Source: an uncultured Lachnospiraceae bacterium (GTDB taxonomy: Bacteria; Bacillota; Clostridia; Lachnospirales; Lachnospiraceae). From it: a DNA stretch of 64,000 nucleotides. Location of the stretch: positions 186,001-250,000 of the forward strand of contig CAJOMN010000001.1 in NCBI GenBank assembly GCA_905235745.1, read 5' to 3'. A program made the translations under genes and the position numbers. Below the pieces are notes generated by a model. That model saw nothing but the letters and a program-made list of their open reading frames with translations, ran no database searches and had not been told where the DNA came from. Shown here one piece after another: positions 59,808 through 64,000 of the stretch. Position 1 is the first letter of the stretch, and each line of letters opens with the position of its first letter.

Positions 59808-60776
59808 TTATATGACAAGTCCCGTTGCGGGATCTATCCCCATAGATATGTTCATGCACTCGACAGCAGCCCCGCTCGCGCCTTTCCCGAGGTTGTCAAA
59901 CAGGGCGGTCACAACGATCCTGTCATCATTTCCGGTTACAAGTATATTGGCATAATCAAGACCTGCCATGTTATTGGCTGCAAGAAAGCCGTTCATGCCG
60001 GCCTCGGCGCCGTATTCGCACACCCTGATCAGCTTCTGCCCTTTATAATGATCGGCGTATACGTCACGGAGCACATCCGGCGTCATGCGCTGCTTCATAA
60101 GATCCGCATGAATGGGCAGGTTGACTATCATGCCGCAGTAATAATCATCCACGACCGGGATAAATACAGGCTCGCGCGTAAGTCCCGCTATCTTTTTCAT
60201 TTCCGGAAGGTGCTTATGCATCTGGGAAAGCGCATACTGCCGCGGTGCATTCAGATCTTCCGTCTTATCGGGCGACTCATACAGCGCGATCGCCTTTTTC
60301 CCCGCTCCGGAATATCCGGAAAGCGCAGGTACCGTAAACGGATAATCCGCCCCGAGAATACCATTTGCGACAAGCGGGTACGCCAGCATGATAAATCCTG
60401 ACGCATAGCAGCCGGGAACCGCGATACGCTTTGAGCTTCTGACCTTGTCATAATGCTTGGCGGAAAGCTCCGGAAGCCCGTACGCCCAGTCGTCTCTCGT
60501 TCTGTGGGCGGTCGATGCATCAATGATAACCGTATCGGGATTATCGACAAGGCTTACAGCCTCGATTGCGGCTTCATCCGGAAGGCACAGAACCGTGTAA
60601 TCCGACATATTGATGAGCCTCTTTCTCTCATCCGGATCCTTCCTGAGTCCGGGATCGATCACAAGAACCTCTATATCGTCCCTGGTTTCAAACCTTTCGT
60701 TAATACGAAGCCCGGTAGTGCCCTCGGCTCCGTCTATGAATACTTTTGTCTTTGCCGTCTTATTACCGTTAATCAT
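59808..60776 (-). CDS. argC: N-acetyl-gamma-glutamyl-phosphate reductase (short type)
   Basis: A 322-residue NADPH enzyme reducing N-acetylglutamyl phosphate, the third arginine step. The N-terminus VFIDGAEGTTGLRINERF is the type-2 (short) ArgC signature, catalytic Cys is in IAVPGCYASGF, and SAHR-like IIDASTAHRTRDDWAYGLPE is present. It overlaps malQ by 8 nt and is followed by the metal transporter genes, so it is separate from argJBD although all are needed together; no operator of the ARG type is visible before the operon. Confidence 0.93.
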   Translation of the reverse strand: MINGNKTAKTKVFIDGAEGTTGLRINERFETRDDIEVLVIDPGLRKDPDERKRLINMSDYTVLCLPDEAAIEAVSLVDNPDTVIIDASTAHRTRDDWAYGLPELSAKHYDKVRSSKRIAVPGCYASGFIMLAYPLVANGILGADYPFTVPALSGYSGAGKKAIALYESPDKTEDLNAPRQYALSQMHKHLPEMKKIAGLTREPVFIPVVDDYYCGMIVNLPIHADLMKQRMTPDVLRDVYADHYKGQKLIRVCEYGAEAGMNGFLAANNMAGLDYANILVTGNDDRIVVTALFDNLGKGASGAAVECMNISMGIDPATGLVI

Positions 60777-62268
60777 TGCATCGTCCGTATACAGTTGTGA
60801 TCCTGCGTATTCTACCTGCGAGCGTCTTTGAAAACGCCCCGCTCTTCATGCGCCACATCCAGTTTCCCCCGAGAGTTGACGGAGTATTGATCCTTGCCCG
60901 CGAGTCAAGCCCGAGCCAGTCCTGCATCGGAATGATGCACATCCCGGACACGGAACCCATTGCAAGCCTGATAAATGAATACGCCAGATCCCTGTCCGAT
61001 GAAAAATCAGTCCTGTCCAGATAATCGAGCGCCAGCTTACGGTCTTTACCTTTGAGTGTCCCAAACCAGCCCACGATCGTGTCATTATCGTGAGTTCCCG
61101 TATAGCAGACCGAATTGGAAGTATAGTTATGCGGCAGATAATCGGATTCCTCTCTGGAATCAAATGCAAACTGCAGCACCTTCATTCCCGGATATCCGGT
61201 CCTGGCAACAAGCTTTATGACGGAATCCGTCAGATATCCGAGATCCTCCGCGATAATATCAACATCCCCGAGTTCCTCCCGTATAGCTTTAAAGAGACCG
61301 AATCCGGGACCCTTTTTCCACTTTCCGAATTCTGCTGTCGGATCACCGTATGGTATCGAGTAATACTCGTCAAAACCCCTGAAGTGGTCAACCCTTACAA
61401 TATCATACAGACTGAAGCAGTGCCTGATGCGGTTTATCCACCACCTGTAACCTGTCTGCTTATGATAATCCCAGTCGTACAGCGGATTGCCCCAAAGCTG
61501 TCCCGTTGCCGAAAAAGCATCGGGAGGACATCCCGCAACAGCGGTCGGATATCCGTTCTCATCAAATTGGAACAGTTCCGGACCCGCCCATGTATCCGCA
61601 CTGTCAAATGCGACATATATAGGAATATCACCTATTATTTTAATGCCCTTGTTGTTGGCATACTCTTTCAATGCCTTCCACTGGACTATAAACTTATACT
61701 GGAGGAATTTGTAGAACTCAATGTCTTCGGCATACTTCTCTTTATAAATAACAAGTGCTTTCTTATCTCTTTTCCTTATATCCTCATCCCATCCGGTAAA
61801 ACCGGCTCCCCCGAATGAATCCTTGACAGCCATGTAGAGTGCATAGTCATCCAGCCAGAACGCGTTGCTGCGGGCAAACTTCGCATATCCCCTGTCTGAT
61901 GCAAGATCACAGCGCTTATATGCCTTTCTGAGCATTTGATAACGTGCGTTATATATCTTTTCGTAATCGATCACGTCCGTCTTCTTGCCAAAATCATATG
62001 CATCGGCTTCACCCCTTGTCAGAAGCCCTTCATCTATCAGCATTTCCGGATCTATAAAGTACGGATTCCCTGCAAATGTCGAGAACGATTGATAAGGCGA
62101 ATCACCGTAGCTTGTAGGTCCGAGGGGCAGTATCTGCCATAAGCTCTGACCTGACAGGCTCAGCATATCGACAAATCTGTAGCTTTCTTTTCCGAAAGTC
62201 CCTATGCCGTATTTACCCGGGAGCGATGCGACCGGCATAAGGATCCCGCTTTTTCTGTCTGTTTTCAT
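60769..62268 (-). CDS. malQ: 4-alpha-glucanotransferase (amylomaltase)
   Basis: A 499-residue GH77 enzyme that transfers alpha-1,4-glucan segments between maltodextrins. Start ATG 62268 (MKTDRKSGILMPVASLPGKY) overlaps the binding protein's last codons; a start eight codons earlier is less likely. Motifs: SLSGQSLWQILPLGPTSYGD, the catalytic region DIVRVDHFRGFDEYYSIP (nucleophile Asp), IIAEDLGYLTDSV (acid Glu) and YTGTHDNDTIVGWF. Works with a maltodextrin-type uptake system consistent with the preceding binding protein. Confidence 0.94.
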   Translation of the reverse strand: MKTDRKSGILMPVASLPGKYGIGTFGKESYRFVDMLSLSGQSLWQILPLGPTSYGDSPYQSFSTFAGNPYFIDPEMLIDEGLLTRGEADAYDFGKKTDVIDYEKIYNARYQMLRKAYKRCDLASDRGYAKFARSNAFWLDDYALYMAVKDSFGGAGFTGWDEDIRKRDKKALVIYKEKYAEDIEFYKFLQYKFIVQWKALKEYANNKGIKIIGDIPIYVAFDSADTWAGPELFQFDENGYPTAVAGCPPDAFSATGQLWGNPLYDWDYHKQTGYRWWINRIRHCFSLYDIVRVDHFRGFDEYYSIPYGDPTAEFGKWKKGPGFGLFKAIREELGDVDIIAEDLGYLTDSVIKLVARTGYPGMKVLQFAFDSREESDYLPHNYTSNSVCYTGTHDNDTIVGWFGTLKGKDRKLALDYLDRTDFSSDRDLAYSFIRLAMGSVSGMCIIPMQDWLGLDSRARINTPSTLGGNWMWRMKSGAFSKTLAGRIRRITTVYGRCND

Positions 62269-63581
62269 TTCAGTGCGTACTCTGAAGCCCATCCGTCAAC
62301 AAAGGCGGATACGACAGCATCCCATTTTTCCGTACCGGCTGCATAGGCCGTAAGAGCGGAGCCAACGCCGTTCTTCCACTCTTCGGAAGGCATTGTTGTA
62401 AAGTTCCAGGCTACCGGAACCTTTCCGTCTGCCGTGTACTGTCTGTCATTGAGAACGAACAGGTTAGTTGAGTCGACAGCGTTCCTGAAAGGTATAACGC
62501 CGATAGTGTCGGCAAGCATCGTGCAGCCCTCGGATGATGTTACCATCCATGTGAGGAAATCAATGGTTGCCTTAATGTCCGCTTTGGAAGATTCATTGTT
62601 AACGCACCAGTAATTCTCCGTACCCGTGCATAACCCCTGATTGGCTTCATCACCCACTCCGATATAGATGGGGATCATCGCGAGCTGATCATCCGTCATG
62701 CCCTTACCTGTAAGGTTTGCGTACTCCCATGAACCGTTCTGGTAAAATACCGCTTCCCCGTTCGCAAATTCGGTCTCGGCATCGTCGCCTGTTTTGTCAG
62801 CAAGCTCCCCGGGGTCGCATGTAGCATTGTTGATGTACAGATCCCAGATGTTCCTGTAGTTATCAAGATATGTTCCCTTGATCGCGGTCGTCGTATTGAT
62901 ATTATCCGTCTGATACTCGAAATAGATCGGAACGTTGGCAAGGTGGGTCTTGAATCTCCAGTCGGATGACGGATCCATTCCGGCGGATGCGAATGCCGAA
63001 AAGCCCAGCTCATCCTTATGTGCGGTAATATCCTCGGCAGCCTTTTTCAGATCCGCAAACGACCTGATGTCGTCGACCTTGTATCCTGCTTTGCCGAGGA
63101 GCTCGGTATTGGTGATTATCCCGTATGACTCGATCACATAGGCGATACCCGCTACCGCCTCGCCGTCCTTAAGCGTATATGCGTCGCTTGTAAGTTCATT
63201 ATACAAAGAAGAGCCGTTAAGGTCATAGCAGTAATCAGACCAGTTGGCAAGACCTACCGGACCGTTTACCTGGAAAAGAGTAGGTGCCTTGTCTCCGGTG
63301 ATCTCTTCCGAAAGCGTCTCCTCATATGTGCCGGATGCGGCCGTTACAACAGTTACGGCAACCCCCGTCTGCTCCGTATAGGTATTGGCGATCTGCTGCC
63401 ATGCTTCATCCGCTTCGGGTCTGGAGTTGAGGTAGTAGACCTGTCCGCCTTCGAGAGATTCCTCTTCCTGCGTCTCCTCTACGGTGACCTCGGCAGCCTC
63501 TTTCTTGGACTTGGAACACCCTGCGAGTACCGCTGCTGCCATTGCCGCAGCCAGCAGAACGCTTACTGTTTTCTTCTTCAT
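62265..63581 (-). CDS. Sugar (maltodextrin-type) ABC transporter substrate-binding lipoprotein
   Basis: A 438-residue lipoprotein starting at ATG 63581 with AAAGGAGG upstream. Signal peptide with lipobox LAGC, a short Glu-rich linker, then a family-1 binding protein fold (GQVYYLNSRPEADEAWQQIA, PTLFQVNGPVGLANWSDYCY, NGEAVFYQNGSWEYANLTG). The coupled malQ gene suggests maltose or maltodextrin as ligand. Permease genes are not in the window between this gene and argC, so they must be elsewhere. Confidence 0.88.
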   Translation of the reverse strand: MKKKTVSVLLAAAMAAAVLAGCSKSKKEAAEVTVEETQEEESLEGGQVYYLNSRPEADEAWQQIANTYTEQTGVAVTVVTAASGTYEETLSEEITGDKAPTLFQVNGPVGLANWSDYCYDLNGSSLYNELTSDAYTLKDGEAVAGIAYVIESYGIITNTELLGKAGYKVDDIRSFADLKKAAEDITAHKDELGFSAFASAGMDPSSDWRFKTHLANVPIYFEYQTDNINTTTAIKGTYLDNYRNIWDLYINNATCDPGELADKTGDDAETEFANGEAVFYQNGSWEYANLTGKGMTDDQLAMIPIYIGVGDEANQGLCTGTENYWCVNNESSKADIKATIDFLTWMVTSSEGCTMLADTIGVIPFRNAVDSTNLFVLNDRQYTADGKVPVAWNFTTMPSEEWKNGVGSALTAYAAGTEKWDAVVSAFVDGWASEYALK

Positions 63582-63618
63582 AGACATCCTCCTTTAATAT
63601 ATGCTGTGATGGGTGGAT

Positions 63619-64000
63619 CTACACATACGGTCTGTCTACTTCAATAACCGCATAGTGATTTCCCGGCAGGCTTTCTACCTTTGCGCAGATCGTGTTGCGT
63701 ATCTCCTCCTCGGAAAGCCTGCAGTCAAAAGGTGCAACAACATCGAATATCAGATTGGTATGGGACGGACCCTTGACCATGCGAAAATCATGTATCGTAA
63801 AGCTCTCATCCACGCTTTGGGCGATAAGCTGGCACAGCCTCTTCATCCTGTCTGTCGCCTCATCATTGACAAGAACAGGGTCCATATGTATCACGCACTG
63901 GCATCCGAGCTTTTCGTTTATACGGCGTTCTATATTATCTATTGTATCATGAACATCCATGATATTGCGATCTGCCGGAACTTCCGCATGAAGTGAGATC
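63619..64000 (-). CDS. Cation diffusion facilitator transporter, C-terminal part
   Basis: The open frame reaches the window edge, so only the last 127 residues are present. They form the cytosolic metallochaperone-like domain of CDF exporters: ISLHAEVPADRNIMDVHDTI (the H-x-E and following H of the family), IERRINEKLGCQCVIHMDPV. CDF proteins export Zn, Mn or Fe in exchange for protons. A shorter internal ATG start at 63960 is not needed. Ends 31 nt before the sugar-binding protein leader; whether it is co-transcribed is unclear. Confidence 0.82.
   Translation of the reverse strand, partial: ISLHAEVPADRNIMDVHDTIDNIERRINEKLGCQCVIHMDPVLVNDEATDRMKRLCQLIAQSVDESFTIHDFRMVKGPSHTNLIFDVVAPFDCRLSEEEIRNTICAKVESLPGNHYAVIEVDRPYV

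Noticed and set aside
1-64000. CRISPR arrays, tRNA or rRNA genes, insertion sequences, integrase genes
   Set aside because: I looked for regular spaced repeats, cloverleaf-type sequences, transposases and recombinases in the gaps and saw none.

Overview
The window reads as a chromosomal segment from a Gram-positive Clostridia of the Lachnospiraceae type (Butyrivibrio/Lachnospira-like). Reasons: purine-rich ribosome-binding sites before most genes; lipobox lipoproteins; a type VII (ESX/Wss-like) secretion locus with WXG100 proteins; ComEA/ComEC; and a glyA-MBOAT-DHHW-SGNH-DUF4358 gene set that I associate with this family. The assignment is inference; no rRNA or tRNA gene is present to anchor it.

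Layout. (1) 1-11420 looks accessory and is visibly A+T-richer over its first 9 kb. It holds a tightly coupled operon of a DUF4145/HEPN-like pseudokinase, an active Ser/Thr kinase, a 53-residue acidic protein, an UPF1-like SF1 helicase and a truncated winged-helix gene. After it come a lipoprotein, a Phd/ParE-type toxin-antitoxin pair, a DUF4143 ATPase, a SPOR-domain lipoprotein and a frameshifted transglutaminase-like gene. (2) 11424-14617 pairs a UDP-GlcNAc 2-epimerase with an NfrB-like processive glycosyltransferase carrying a C-terminal MshEN-like domain: a candidate poly-ManNAc-type exopolysaccharide module. (3) 14636-19325: folA, thyA, a beta-CASP metallo-beta-lactamase protein and a membrane-anchored amidase. 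(4) 19401-19862: a perfect sigma-A promoter, a 24-codon ORF, about 400 nt without a long ORF, and a hairpin terminator; probably a noncoding RNA. (5) 19944-25595: the glyA/acyltransferase/SGNH operon. (6) 25659-32627: a chemoreceptor, holA, an SGNH hydrolase, the AmmeMemoRadiSam pair and a coiled-coil J-domain protein. (7) 32876-40582: comEC, a GerMN lipoprotein, a two-component system, comEA and htrA on one strand. (8) 40722-47660: arginine biosynthesis (GNAT, argJ, argB, argD plus a coupled solute-binding protein) divergent from argG, with repeated palindromic operators between them. (9) 47988-55960: a compact type VII secretion operon with its own promoter and a hairpin-rich leader. (10) 56016-64000: a DJ-1 protein, a CYTH protein, and an operon of sugar-binding protein, malQ, argC and a Zn/Mn-type ABC transporter, with the end of a cation-efflux gene at the edge.

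Most genes lie on the minus strand in overlapping operons. The strongest candidates for undescribed biology are the left-edge kinase/helicase operon, the NfrB/WecB pair, the type VII locus that lacks recognisable EsaA/EssA/EssB and encodes a lipase-like candidate effector, and the noncoding transcript at 19.4-19.8 kb.
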